Below, piece after piece: positions 8,299 to 21,666 of a stretch of 64,000 nt of DNA; within the stretch, counting starts at the first letter, position 1, and each line of letters begins with the position of its first letter. The notes below the pieces were generated by a model, which saw nothing but the letters and a program-made list of their open reading frames with translations, ran no database searches and was not told the DNA's origin. Position numbers and translations under genes: made by a program. The stretch is from the NCBI RefSeq assembly GCF_042033325.1, contig NZ_CP160095.1; one strand, 5' to 3'. Source of the stretch: Sneathia sanguinegens. GTDB taxonomy: Bacteria > Fusobacteriota > Fusobacteriia > Fusobacteriales > Leptotrichiaceae.

Positions 8299-9195
8299 CT
8301 ATTCTTCACCAATTAAGGCTTGCTCTACATAAACAGATGACAATACAGTAAATACAAATGCTTGTAATATACCTATGAATAAATCAAGATATAGTTGTAG
8401 TACTGCTGGCCACAAAACTGAGAATGAAAAGCTTCCTTTTAATAAATTAAATGTCCATGTAGACAATACATTATTAACGCTTATACCATATAACAAAGCC
8501 ATAATAACAAGTCCTGCAAACATATTACCAAATAAACGCATTGAAATATTAATTGGTTTTGCACATTCCCCAATTAAATTTATAGGTAACATTATTACAA
8601 ATGGATGACATAATTCTTTAAATACACCTAATAATCCTTGTCTTTTAATCCAACAAGTTACAAATAAAACTGTTACTATTATTGCTAAACCTAGTGTAGT
8701 ATTAATATCTGCAGTTGCAGTTCTAAAGAAAGGTCTTACAAAATATGTTCCCCCTTCTTTATTTACCATAAATATAAATGGGAATAAAAATACACTTAAA
8801 TTTGCAAATAATATAAAGGCAAATAAGGCTGAAAATAAAGGAATAAACTTAGCTTTATATTGTTTATAATTTGCTAAAAATGTTTTTTCTATAAATTTAT
8901 AATATTCCTCTAAAATCAACTGAAAACCTTTTGGTTTATCTAAACTTAAATTTCTTGTACCCAAAAGCAAGATTACTATTGTTAATAACATTAATACCCA
9001 AGTGTTTACTATAGTTTGATTTATTAACAATACATGATTTGCTATATGTATCTTAGCAAATACTTTTGGTGCTTCAATAAGTTCTGTTGGTTTTAAAAAT
9101 GAAATTGGTAAAAATGTAGAAAATAATGCTAATATAAAGTTTATAATTAAAGTTACTACTATAAAAATCAGTATAGCTTTTCCTACTTTTTTCAA
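8299..9195 (-). CDS. atpB: F1Fo ATP synthase a subunit
   Basis: 298 residues with five to six membrane segments. The essential stator arginine is R220 in ISMRLFGNMFAG, which faces the c-ring carboxylates. A glutamate near residue 210 (NLIGECAKP) corresponds to the channel region of the family. The start is a TTG whose last bases overlap the stop of the upstream atpI-like gene (TTGA), with AAGGTG about nine bases before it. This suggests translational coupling and a moderated start. Confidence 0.93.
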   Translation of the reverse strand: MKKVGKAILIFIVVTLIINFILALFSTFLPISFLKPTELIEAPKVFAKIHIANHVLLINQTIVNTWVLMLLTIVILLLGTRNLSLDKPKGFQLILEEYYKFIEKTFLANYKQYKAKFIPLFSALFAFILFANLSVFLFPFIFMVNKEGGTYFVRPFFRTATADINTTLGLAIIVTVLFVTCWIKRQGLLGVFKELCHPFVIMLPINLIGECAKPINISMRLFGNMFAGLVIMALLYGISVNNVLSTWTFNLLKGSFSFSVLWPAVLQLYLDLFIGILQAFVFTVLSSVYVEQALIGEE

Positions 9196-9575
9196 AATTT
9201 ATGCACCTTCTTTCCGTATTTTTTCAAGATATATATTATATAACAAGATATTTTAAATGAACATAAACCTAATGCACAGATTATTACAGTATATATATCT
9301 TTATATAGTGCATGTACAAAATATAAAGTAACTGCATATAGAGCATATGATATTAAATATCTTATATAGCTAATATATGTCTTGTAATTCATATAAACTA
9401 ATAAATACACCATTCCTAATAGTAATAAATTACTAATTATAGAAATCACAACTCCTATGCAAAAAGAATAAATGTATTCACAACTAAATATGAGTCCTAA
9501 AAAAAATGCTACTAGCCCCAAGCATATTTCAAATACAAATATTCTTTTAATATTTCTTGGTATAACTTTTAGCAT
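9192..9575 (-). CDS. AtpI-like small membrane protein, first gene of atp operon
   Basis: 127 residues, mostly hydrophobic, with about four membrane helices and short basic ends (MLKVIPRNIKR and KKYGKKVHKF). Position (first gene of the atp operon, overlapping atpB by 4 bp) and topology fit AtpI, which helps c-ring assembly or Mg/Ca handling in other bacteria. The sequence itself is poorly conserved, so the call rests mainly on context. The start has TTAGGAG upstream. Confidence 0.7.
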   Translation of the reverse strand: MLKVIPRNIKRIFVFEICLGLVAFFLGLIFSCEYIYSFCIGVVISIISNLLLLGMVYLLVYMNYKTYISYIRYLISYALYAVTLYFVHALYKDIYTVIICALGLCSFKISCYIIYILKKYGKKVHKF

Positions 9576-9603
9576 AACATTTCTCCTAACTGATGATAAT
9601 TAA

Positions 9604-9632
9604 ATAATAACACTTTTTTTTATTTTTTTCAA
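9604..9632 (-). promoter_or_regulatory. putative promoter of the atp operon
   Basis: TTGAAA (minus strand, 9627-9632) and TATTAT (9604-9609) are 17 bp apart, just upstream of the atpI-like gene. Both hexamers are close to consensus. Confidence 0.6.
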
Positions 9633-9972
9633 CTTTTTTTACTTCTTTAACTAAAAAAACTAACAGTTTTTATTTTAGATAGATATTGCCTTTACAAAAT
9701 TTAATATTTTAACTGTTTTATTTTGTATTTTCATATATTTTATGCACTAATTCCAAATCAAAAACAGAATATTTAATTTTATTAGTATTTTTAATACTAT
9801 CAGCATATTATTTCACTTATTTAACACTTATATTTTTTTCGTACACCATTCTTATTCTATTAATTTTGGGATATCCAATATTTATTCCAATTTTAAATTC
9901 TATATACTTGATTTTAATTTCAAGTTCTACATTTCTTTCAAATAAAATTATTAATTTTACAATATATTGTAC
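9633..9972. other. AT-rich gap between rrn terminator and atp promoter
   Basis: About 340 bp with no gene I can support. A plus-strand frame stays open from about 9712 to 10015, continuing through the rrn terminator. It would encode very hydrophobic sequence (EYLILLVFLILSAYYF), but there is no start codon with a ribosome-binding site. It may be a decayed membrane-protein gene or chance in AT-rich DNA. Confidence 0.4.
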
Positions 9973-10005
9973 AAAAAAACTATTAAAGTATAATATCTTT
10001 AATAG
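9973..10005 (-). terminator. terminator of the rrn operon
   Basis: A 9-bp perfect stem (CTATTAAAG / CTTTAATAG, 9980-9988 with 9997-10005), followed on the minus strand by seven Ts. It lies 30 bp after tRNA-Asn. Confidence 0.85.
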
Positions 10006-10035
10006 CTTTTTTTAATATTACAGAGTAAAAAAAAA

Positions 10036-10112
10036 TGGCGTCCTCGGATGGACTCGAACCAACGACCCTTTGGTTAACAGCCAAATGCTCTAACCAGCTG
10101 AGCTACGAAGAC
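10036..10112 (-). tRNA. tRNA-Asn (GTT)
   Basis: 77 bases including an encoded CCA. The acceptor stem GTCTTCG pairs with CGAGGAC. The T-loop reads GGTTCGAGTCC and the anticodon loop CTGTTAA gives anticodon GTT. It is the last gene of the rrn transcript, 5 to 8 bases after 5S. Confidence 0.96.
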
Positions 10113-10117
10113 ACCTA

Positions 10118-10228
10118 AACTTGGCAGTTACCAATCTTCCCCATTACTGAGTATTTTAGGCGTATATAGGCTTAACTTCTAGGTTCGGTATGTTGCTAGG
10201 TGTACCCCTATAGCTTTGCCACCAAGTT
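10118..10228 (-). rRNA. rrf: 5S ribosomal RNA
   Basis: About 110 bases whose ends pair (CTTGGTGGC with GCCAAG), with the conserved 5S core CCGAACCTAGAAGTTAAGCC and the loop E region. It lies between 23S and tRNA-Asn. The ends are estimated to within a few bases. Confidence 0.92.
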
Positions 10229-10274
10229 TTAATAAGACAATTAGAAATAAATAGTAGTTGTAAAAAAGATCCTT

Positions 10275-13203
<2,929 letters not shown>

Positions 13204-13259
13204 GTTGTAATCTTTTTTACCTACTATTCATTTCTCATTGTCCTATTTTTTCTTTTTTT

Positions 13260-13335
13260 TGGTGGAGATAAGCAGGATCGAACTGCTGACCTCCGCAGTG
13301 CAAGTGCGGCGCTCTCCCAGCTGAGCTATATCCCC
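13260..13335 (-). tRNA. tRNA-Ala (TGC)
   Basis: 76 bases with an encoded CCA. The sequence begins GGGGATATAGCTCAGCTGGG, the anticodon is TGC (CTTGCAA), and the T-loop is GTTCGATCC. It lies in the 16S-23S spacer, as is usual. Confidence 0.97.
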
Positions 13336-13351
13336 ATATTTAAGTCGTGTA

Positions 13352-13428
<77 letters not shown>

Positions 13429-13478
13429 TTCTTCTTTAAACACAAAGATTAGCAAACAAGTGTTCTTGTTTCTCCTTA

Positions 13479-14998
<1,520 letters not shown>

Positions 14999-15091
14999 TA
15001 TCTTTCGATATTCTTTTCACCTTTTTTGTCTTTTCTTAACATCTTGTTTGCTTTTCTTTTCTTAGTGTCCTCGTCTTTATTGACAATCACT

Positions 15092-15120
15092 ATATTACCA
15101 AATTTATACTCCTTTGTCAA
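15092..15120 (-). promoter_or_regulatory. rrn operon promoter
   Basis: TTGACA (15115-15120) and TAATAT (15092-15097) on the minus strand are separated by exactly 17 bp, about 95 bp upstream of the 16S 5' end. The -35 is perfect, as expected of a strong rRNA promoter. Confidence 0.82.
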
Positions 15121-15153
15121 TATCTTTTTTCGTTTTTTTTATTTTTCTTTTTT

Positions 15154-15193
15154 AAAAATGCTACAACCCCCTAATTTTAAAGGGCTGTAGCTC
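15154..15193 (-). terminator. terminator after manA
   Basis: A stem GCTACAGCCC / GGGTTGTAGC with one G-T pair, followed on the minus strand by ATTTTT. It separates manA from the rrn promoter. Confidence 0.78.
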
Positions 15194-15226
15194 TTTTATT
15201 TTATTCTATATTATTTTTTATTTATC

Positions 15227-16147
15227 TTAATTATGAATAAGCATAAACTCCATTTCTCCCTTTATTTTTATTCTACCAAATGATTTTGGTACTATAAAAT
15301 TAGTTCCTTTTGCTATTTCTATATCATTTACACTTCCTTTACCTTCTATAACGCAGATAATATAAAATTTTTCAAATTCTATATTAAGCTCATTTTTGAC
15401 TATATATTTTGTAATAGAAAATTTTTCATTATTAATATATTCAATTTTATCACCTTTTACTATAGGTTTAATTTCTACCTTACTTTTATCATATGGGCAA
15501 GTAACAACATCTATGCTTTTTTTTATGTGCAATTCTCTTTTCTTACCATTTTGTAATCTATCATAATCATACAATCTATATGTTATATCACTATTTTGTT
15601 GTGTTTCTAATATAAGTGTCCCTTTTCTAATTGCATGAACTGTTCCAGCAGGTATGTTAAAAAAATCTCCTTTTTTTATTTTTTTTATTCTTAGAAGCTT
15701 ATCCCACTCCTTATTATCAATATATTTTTTAAATTCTTCTTTATTTTTAGCATTATGTCCTATTAAGATATCACTATCCTTATCACAATCTAATATATAC
15801 CAAGATTTAGCCTTACCATTAGGTTGTTGTTCTGCCACTCTAGCATAATCATCATTTGGATGAACTTGTATGCTTAAATTGTCTTTGGCATCTATATATT
15901 TTATCAGCAAAGGAAAAACACCTTTTAATTCTTCGCCAAATATTTCACGATGTTTATCCCATAATTCTTTTAAACTTAAACCTTTATATTTACCATTTAT
16001 AACCTTACTTAAACCATTTTCATTTGCACTTACTAGCCAAGCTTCTCCTATATGATCACTATTTGACATATAACCATATTCTTTTTGTATTCTTGTACCA
16101 CCCCAAACTACTTCTTTCATATATGGTTTTAAAAAAATTAATTCCAT
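15227..16147 (-). CDS. manA: mannose-6-phosphate isomerase, class I (short cupin type)
   Basis: 306 residues, the length of the short Firmicute-like type I enzymes. It interconverts mannose 6-phosphate and fructose 6-phosphate in the cytoplasm. The Zn-binding cupin motif QVHPND lies near residue 95, GEAWLVSANENG near 33, and the second cupin segment GTVHAIRKGTLILETQQNSD begins near 168. The motifs are intact. It is a single-gene unit with its own terminator, and an extended -10-like TGATATAAT lies upstream near 16198. Confidence 0.92.
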   Translation of the reverse strand: MELIFLKPYMKEVVWGGTRIQKEYGYMSNSDHIGEAWLVSANENGLSKVINGKYKGLSLKELWDKHREIFGEELKGVFPLLIKYIDAKDNLSIQVHPNDDYARVAEQQPNGKAKSWYILDCDKDSDILIGHNAKNKEEFKKYIDNKEWDKLLRIKKIKKGDFFNIPAGTVHAIRKGTLILETQQNSDITYRLYDYDRLQNGKKRELHIKKSIDVVTCPYDKSKVEIKPIVKGDKIEYINNEKFSITKYIVKNELNIEFEKFYIICVIEGKGSVNDIEIAKGTNFIVPKSFGRIKIKGEMEFMLIHN

Positions 16148-16395
16148 TTTTCACCCCTATTTAAATTTATATTATTTCAAAATTTCATCGTATATATTAT
16201 ATCACATTCTTAAAAATCTCTTAATAAAATTAAAAACTAAAAAATATCCAAAAATTTTTCACATTTATTTTTTTATTATTTAATAACTTTTTTATTTTAA
16301 ATTTTAAAACAACCAAAAAATATCTAAAATGCGTCTATTTAACTTTAAATTTTTTTATGTTAATATTTTAAAATAAAAAAGAAAGGAAATAAAAA

Positions 16396-17772
16396 ATGAA
16401 AAAACTTATATTTTTTTCGCTTTTATCAGCTCTTAGTTTTTCTCAAAAAGCTCAAAGCTTTATTGAAGGCAATATTAATACAAAAAGTACATTTAATAAC
16501 TCATTTCATTATCAAGATACTGATACAGATGAAACTCTTAAAGGTGAAATAATCGTGCCTAATTCAGGAATAACTTTTGGTGCAGAATTACAACACCGTT
16601 CTCAACTTTCAGTTTTTCCTTATGTCTTAGAACCTACGGGTGTTTTTGAAAAATTAGAAAAAAACTTAGATTTTATGGATAGCAATGCCTATATAAAATT
16701 TAAAAAAGATAATTTTAATGCAAAAGTTAAATTAAATAAAAATCTTAAATTAGGTCTTGATTTTGATTATCAAAATTATTCTTTACCTAATATAGAATTT
16801 GGTATAAATACAAAATCTTCTTTTCCATTAATCAAGCAAAGAAATTATAGTCCAACATACACAACAATAAAAGCTTTTGTACAAAAAGACATTTGGAAAT
16901 TAAAAGATGTACGACTTGATCTTGAAACACAACATCAAATAGACAAAGATACAACTTCTCTAGGTTTGCAATATTTCTTAGCTAGTGCTTCAGCAAGATA
17001 TACTGATATTAAAGATGTTAAATTTTATGCAGAAGCAAAATTAAAATATCAATTTGCAAATACTTATCCTATTTGGGATGAAATAGAAAGTGTTCATGTA
17101 GATTGTGGTCACAACCATTCACATGATAATAGCTCAAATTCAAAAAAAGAAGAACATGACATATTTACTCATTTTCATGGATTTAGACAAAAAAGTTCTG
17201 AAACATATGAAATGGCTAAAGATAAAAAATTCATAGAACAAAATAAGTTTGCTCAGTCATATATACTTGCTTCAAAATACACTGGAATAGATAATTTAGA
17301 ATTAATTGGAAAAGTAAAATTTTATCATGGTGATAATTCTGAAAAAGGTAAAAATTCAATATATGAAATAGCTGGGCTTGCTTCCTTTGTTACAAAATAC
17401 ACAGGAATAAAAAATTTAACTATAAAAAATGAATTAGTTGGTTTTATTGAAAAAGATAAATTAGAATCAGGTGTAAATTTTATTACAAAAGAATTAAAAG
17501 ATACAATAAATGTAAAATATTGCCACAATTTCACCGATAAATTAGAATTTTGCCCAGAAGGTCAAACAACCTTACAACTTAGAGGAAGCTCTAATCATGC
17601 TTTATTTATATCACCGAAAGTTACTCTAATATACAAACCTACTAATAAGTTTACATTCGAAACAAGTGTTGAAGATAAATTAGCTTTTAGCTTAAATAAA
17701 TCAACCAAAAATTATATAGAATTAAACAATAATATAGTTTCTACTAAATTCAAAGTGAAATATTCTTGGTGA
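16396..17772 (+). CDS. outer-membrane beta-barrel protein with His-rich loop
   Basis: 458 residues. A short signal peptide (MKKLIFFSLLSALSFSQKAQS) is followed by many alternating, amphipathic strands with aromatic girdle residues. The protein ends in KFKVKYSW, whose terminal aromatic is the outer-membrane assembly signal. At residues about 234-263 there is a loop rich in His and acidic residues (VDCGHNHSHDNSS, then EEHDIFTHFHGF), likely surface-exposed and able to bind divalent metal. I do not recognise a named family; similar Fusobacteria barrels are annotated only as hypothetical. The ribosome-binding site is GAAAGGA. Porin, metal receptor or adhesin are all possible. Confidence 0.75.
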   Translation: MKKLIFFSLLSALSFSQKAQSFIEGNINTKSTFNNSFHYQDTDTDETLKGEIIVPNSGITFGAELQHRSQLSVFPYVLEPTGVFEKLEKNLDFMDSNAYIKFKKDNFNAKVKLNKNLKLGLDFDYQNYSLPNIEFGINTKSSFPLIKQRNYSPTYTTIKAFVQKDIWKLKDVRLDLETQHQIDKDTTSLGLQYFLASASARYTDIKDVKFYAEAKLKYQFANTYPIWDEIESVHVDCGHNHSHDNSSNSKKEEHDIFTHFHGFRQKSSETYEMAKDKKFIEQNKFAQSYILASKYTGIDNLELIGKVKFYHGDNSEKGKNSIYEIAGLASFVTKYTGIKNLTIKNELVGFIEKDKLESGVNFITKELKDTINVKYCHNFTDKLEFCPEGQTTLQLRGSSNHALFISPKVTLIYKPTNKFTFETSVEDKLAFSLNKSTKNYIELNNNIVSTKFKVKYSW

Positions 17773-17811
17773 AAATCTATTTTATATGCTATACTAATTT
17801 GAGGTGATAAA

Positions 17812-18117
17812 ATGGAAAATAATTCTTATTTTGATGGCGGCATACTTGGCTTAATTGGTATTAATATTTTAGCTTTTCTTTTAACTTTATTTTCTTTTGG
17901 TTTAGCTTTCCCTTGGGCTTTATGTTTATATTATTCTTGGCATTTTAAACATACTGTTATCGATGGAAAAAGATTGAAATTTGTTGGTACAGGTTCAAGC
18001 TTATTTTTAAATTATATTATATGGCTTATATTATTTATAATAACATTTGGAATATATGGCTTTTGGATTAGTATAAAATTTAGAAAATGGGTAGTTAAAA
18101 ACACTCATTTTATATAA
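17812..18117 (+). CDS. small DUF898-like inner-membrane protein
   Basis: 101 residues with two or three membrane segments. The pattern FSFGLAFPWALCLYYSWHFKHTVIDGKRLKFVGTG (given in part) followed by FGIYGFWISIKFRKWVVKNT matches the DUF898/YjgN style of membrane protein, whose function is unknown. The start has GAGGTG seven bases upstream. A weak promoter (TTGGTG, 18 bp, TATACT) overlaps the end of the barrel gene. It ends at a hairpin shared with leuS. Confidence 0.72.
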   Translation: MENNSYFDGGILGLIGINILAFLLTLFSFGLAFPWALCLYYSWHFKHTVIDGKRLKFVGTGSSLFLNYIIWLILFIITFGIYGFWISIKFRKWVVKNTHFI

Positions 18118-18120
18118 AAC

Positions 18121-18146
18121 AAATAGGTAGCACTTGCTACCTATTT
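18121..18146. terminator. bidirectional terminator between DUF898-like gene and leuS
   Basis: A perfect 11-bp stem AAATAGGTAGC / GCTACCTATTT with a 4-base loop. It overlaps the leuS stop codon at 18141-18143. T-rich sequence on both sides lets it serve both convergent genes. Confidence 0.82.
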
Positions 18147-20726
18147 TACTACTATATTAACTAATTTATTTGGTACAACAATAATTTTCACTACTGTCTT
18201 TCCTTCAATTAATTGTTTTATTTTTTCATTTTCTAAAGCCATTTTTTCAATTTCTTCTTTTTTTGTTCCTATATTTAGCTTAAATTCTGATCTTAATTTA
18301 CCATTAACTTGTATTACCATTGTAATTTCAGAAACATGTGTTAATTTTTCAATATATGTAGGCCATTTTGCATTGTAAATGTACCCCTTGCAACCACACA
18401 TTTCCCATAATTCATCAGCAATATATGGTGTAAATGGTGCTATCATAAGTATAAAAGAAAGTATCGCTTCTTTATATACCTTTTCAGTTTCACTACTCAT
18501 ATCATTTTTATCCAAGACTTTTTGCTTGTATGAACTAATTTCATTTAATAATTCCATAATAGCAGCTATTGCTGTATTGAAATGGAAATTATCTTCCATA
18601 CTTTCTGTAACCTTCTTTATTGTTTGATGAACTTTTCTTTGTAAATCTTCATCAGCCTTGCTTCTTTTTTCATATGATATTTCACTATATTGTTTATTTA
18701 AAATATCTTTTGTAGCTACAACTATATTATATATTCTACTAATAAATCTATATGCTCCAACAACACCATTCATATTCCATTCTAATTCTTTTTCAGGTGG
18801 TGCTGCAAAAAGTGTGAATAATCTTGAAGCATCAACTCCATATTGTTTTGCTAATTCTTCTGGATCTAAACCATTATTCTTTGATTTTGACATTTTCTCC
18901 ATTTTAACAACTAACTCTTCTTGTGTTGCCTTCGAATACGCCTTATTATCCTTCAATTCTACATCTTTTTCAAATAAGTATTTTCTTGTTTTTGTTGAAT
19001 AATATGAATTAGATAAAACCATACCTTGAGTAAGCAATCTTTTAAATGGTTCATTTGTAGATACATACCCTAAATCTCTTAAAACTTTATGTAAAAATCT
19101 TGCATAAAGTAAGTGAAGAACAGCATGTTCTATTCCTCCTATATATTGAGAAACTGGCGTCCATTTATCTGCATCTTCCTTTGAAAATGGTTCATTTTCA
19201 TTTTTAAAATCTAAATATCTTAAATAATACCATGATAAATCAACAAAAGTATCCATAGTATCTGTTTCTCTTCTACCTATTTTTCCATTAGGTAAAATTA
19301 CTTTTTTAAATTCTTCAGAAGTTTCTAGTGGATTTCCCTTTGTTGAAAAATCTATGTCTGTTGGCAATTTAACTGGAAGATTTTTTTCTTCTTCCAAATA
19401 AATATTACCTTCATCATCATAAATGACAGGTATAGGAGTTCCCCAATATCTTTGACGACTTATTAGCCAATCATGTAGTCTGTAATTTACTTGTTTTTCA
19501 CCTTTATTAATTTTTTGTAACTTTTCTAATATTTTTTCTTTTGCAGTTTCATTAGTTAAACCATCAAATTCATCTGAATTCATCATTAAACCTTTGCCTG
19601 TATATGCTTGATCAACATTTGTTTCTTCATTAGATATAACTTGTTTAATTGGTAACTTATATTTTTTAGCAAAAGAAAAATCTCTTTCATCATGTGCAGG
19701 TACAGCCATAACAGCTCCTGTTCCATAGTCAAGTAAAACATAATTTGCTACATATAAAGGAACTTTTTCTGAATTAATAGGATTTTTTACATATAAGCCA
19801 GTAAATACACCATTTTTTTCTTTATCTGTAGCTTGTCTTGATATTTTATCTTCATTTATCATTGCTTCTATTTCTGCTCTTAATTCAGGTTTTTCTTTTA
19901 AAATTATCTTTTCAACTAATTCATGTTCTGGTGCTAATACAACATATGAAACACCATATAAGGTATCTACCCTAGTTGTAAAAATTGGTATTTCTATTTT
20001 TTTATTATCATATTCTAATTCGAATATAACTTTAGCACCAACAGATTTACCTATCCAATTTTTTTGCATAGATATTACTTGTTCTGGCCAACCTTCTTTT
20101 AATTCTTCATGTCCTGATAGCAACTCTTCTGCATAAGCTGTTATTTTAAAATACCATTGTGATAATTCTTTTTGAACAACATCTGTTTTACCATGACGCC
20201 AACATTTTCCTTGTTCTACTTGTTCATTTGCTAAAACCGTATTACAATCTGGGCACCAATTTACATATGATTTTTTCTTATACACTAGGCCCTTTTTATA
20301 CATTTCTATAAAAAACTTTTGATTAAATTTATAATATTCAGGCTTATAAGTAGCAATTTCTCTACTCCAATCATATGAAATTCCCATAAGTTTTAGTTGT
20401 CTTTTCATATTTTCTATATTTTTTGCTGTCCAAACACTAGGTTCTGCTCCATTATCTATAGCTCCATTTTCGGCAGGTAATCCAAAAGAATCCCAACCAA
20501 AAGGGTGCAACACATTAAAACCTTTCATTTTTTTATATCTTGCAATAGCATCCCCTAATGTATAGTTTCTTAGATGCCCTGCATGTAATTTACCTGATGG
20601 ATAAGCAAACATTTCTAATAAATAGTAATTTTCTTTACCTTCAACAAAATTTTGGCTCTTGAAAATTTTAGCTTCTTCCCATCTTTTGCCCCATTTTTCT
20701 TCCACTGAAATCGGTGAATATTCCAT
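18141..20726 (-). CDS. leuS: leucyl-tRNA synthetase
   Basis: 861 residues, full length for bacterial LeuRS. It charges tRNA-Leu with leucine. The class I HIGH motif appears as HAGH in YPSGKLHAGHLRNY near residue 50. The KMSKS motif (KMSKSKNNG) is near 612, the editing CP1 domain lies about 220-420 with TTRVDTLYG, and the tRNA-binding anticodon domain follows. A Cys pair (WCPDCN) in the zinc-like ZN1 insert is near 155. The start MEYSPISVEEKWGKRW is typical, with AAAGGAGC upstream. An extended -10 (TGATATAAT) lies near 20760. Confidence 0.97.
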   Translation of the reverse strand: MEYSPISVEEKWGKRWEEAKIFKSQNFVEGKENYYLLEMFAYPSGKLHAGHLRNYTLGDAIARYKKMKGFNVLHPFGWDSFGLPAENGAIDNGAEPSVWTAKNIENMKRQLKLMGISYDWSREIATYKPEYYKFNQKFFIEMYKKGLVYKKKSYVNWCPDCNTVLANEQVEQGKCWRHGKTDVVQKELSQWYFKITAYAEELLSGHEELKEGWPEQVISMQKNWIGKSVGAKVIFELEYDNKKIEIPIFTTRVDTLYGVSYVVLAPEHELVEKIILKEKPELRAEIEAMINEDKISRQATDKEKNGVFTGLYVKNPINSEKVPLYVANYVLLDYGTGAVMAVPAHDERDFSFAKKYKLPIKQVISNEETNVDQAYTGKGLMMNSDEFDGLTNETAKEKILEKLQKINKGEKQVNYRLHDWLISRQRYWGTPIPVIYDDEGNIYLEEEKNLPVKLPTDIDFSTKGNPLETSEEFKKVILPNGKIGRRETDTMDTFVDLSWYYLRYLDFKNENEPFSKEDADKWTPVSQYIGGIEHAVLHLLYARFLHKVLRDLGYVSTNEPFKRLLTQGMVLSNSYYSTKTRKYLFEKDVELKDNKAYSKATQEELVVKMEKMSKSKNNGLDPEELAKQYGVDASRLFTLFAAPPEKELEWNMNGVVGAYRFISRIYNIVVATKDILNKQYSEISYEKRSKADEDLQRKVHQTIKKVTESMEDNFHFNTAIAAIMELLNEISSYKQKVLDKNDMSSETEKVYKEAILSFILMIAPFTPYIADELWEMCGCKGYIYNAKWPTYIEKLTHVSEITMVIQVNGKLRSEFKLNIGTKKEEIEKMALENEKIKQLIEGKTVVKIIVVPNKLVNIVVK

Positions 20727-20821
20727 ATCTAGCTCCTTTTTTTTACTTTTCTTTGATTATATCACTATTTTCTATATTTTTCTATTCTATTATTTCATTT
20801 GTAAATTGGGCTTAGTAGTAT

Positions 20822-20864
20822 AATAAAAAGCCTACACCCTTTGAAAATTAAGGCGTAGGCTTTA
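20822..20864 (-). terminator. terminator of the small secreted-protein gene
   Basis: A stem AAAGCCTACGCC / GGGTGTAGGCTTT on the minus strand followed by TTTTTAT, right after the stop at 20875. Confidence 0.82.
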
Positions 20865-20874
20865 TTTTTATAAT

Positions 20875-21240
20875 TTAATTTCTAATTTTATAAGTTTCAT
20901 CTGTTAATAATCTAATGTAGTATTTTCCATCAGCACCTTTAGATATTTCATATCCTTTATTGAATAAACTGATATGATTTAAAGCTGCAAATATTGCAGA
21001 AATCTTTGATGAATAACCTTTTGTTAATTCAGGTTTTTCCCTCTTTGTTGTTTGTGTTCTGCATTTATCTTTTTTTAATTTCTTAACTTTTTCTTCAAAT
21101 TCTTTTTTATCTTTTTGTTCTTGTTCTTTAGCCTTTTCTATATAATTTTGCAAATTAGTTTTTGTATAACCATTTCCAAAAGCTGTCCCACTTAAAAATA
21201 AAATACTTGATAAAGCAATAACTACTGTTCTTTTTTTCAT
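20875..21240 (-). CDS. small secreted Lys/Glu-rich protein, unknown
   Basis: 121 residues from the ATG at 21238-21240, which has AAAAAGGAG nine bases upstream; the frame extends 26 codons further but with no ribosome-binding site. Residues 1-23 are a clean signal peptide (MKKRTVVIALSSILFLSGTAFG). A charged coiled-coil stretch follows (about 30-65), then a globular-looking tail (SSKISAIFAALNHISLF and YEISKGADGKYYIRLL). I do not recognise the family. A periplasmic or exported adaptor protein is likely. It is monocistronic with its own terminator. Confidence 0.7.
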   Translation of the reverse strand: MKKRTVVIALSSILFLSGTAFGNGYTKTNLQNYIEKAKEQEQKDKKEFEEKVKKLKKDKCRTQTTKREKPELTKGYSSKISAIFAALNHISLFNKGYEISKGADGKYYIRLLTDETYKIRN

Positions 21241-21495
21241 CTGTTCTCCTTTTTGATATTTTTTTTGACAACTATTAATGTCTTTTACTATTATAATAAA
21301 AAAATAAATAAAATGCAATATAAAATTTAATTTTTTTCTTTTTTTGTTTTTTTCTACCTCTTATTTAAAAATATCTCGTAAATACGCATTTTTATGAATT
21401 ATGCCAGAACACTCGCAACTTTAGTCATGAGATGAAATAATTAAATACATATGGTATAATATGGTGATAAATAATGTCAAATATTAATTTTATAA
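21241..21495. other. gap upstream of the hexuronate locus
   Basis: About 255 bp with no supported gene. It contains a TATAAT at about 21455 (GGTATAATATGG) that could drive the LacI gene and the relic before it, plus a 14-codon ATG frame (MSNINFIREKESIN) that stops and is probably not a gene. Confidence 0.4.
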
Positions 21496-21666
21496 GAGAA
21501 AAAGAAAGTATTAATTGATGATATTGAAAAAAATATAATAAAAATTGATACTTTTAAAGTAAAAGCTAGTCAACTAAATCATAGTACAAATGAATATGAA
21601 AAGAATTAAAAAGAAAAAGAAATTAAAAATTTTGTTAAATTGCATAAAGAAGAAGAGGTATTATGA
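21496..21666 (+). pseudogene. possible 3' relic of an unknown gene before lacI-type gene
   Basis: One frame reads EKKKVLIDDIEKNIIKID, then FKVKASQLNHSTNEYEKN, one TAA, then KEKEIKNFVKLHKEEEVL and a TGA that overlaps the regulator's ATG as ATGA. A 4-base stop/start overlap is typical of coupled operon genes, so this may be the decayed end of an upstream gene. I cannot name the family. Chance is possible because the segment is short. Confidence 0.3.

Noticed and set aside
21241..21318. 26-residue N-terminal extension of the small secreted protein
   Set aside because: No ribosome-binding site; the internal ATG starts a clean signal peptide and has AAGGAG upstream.
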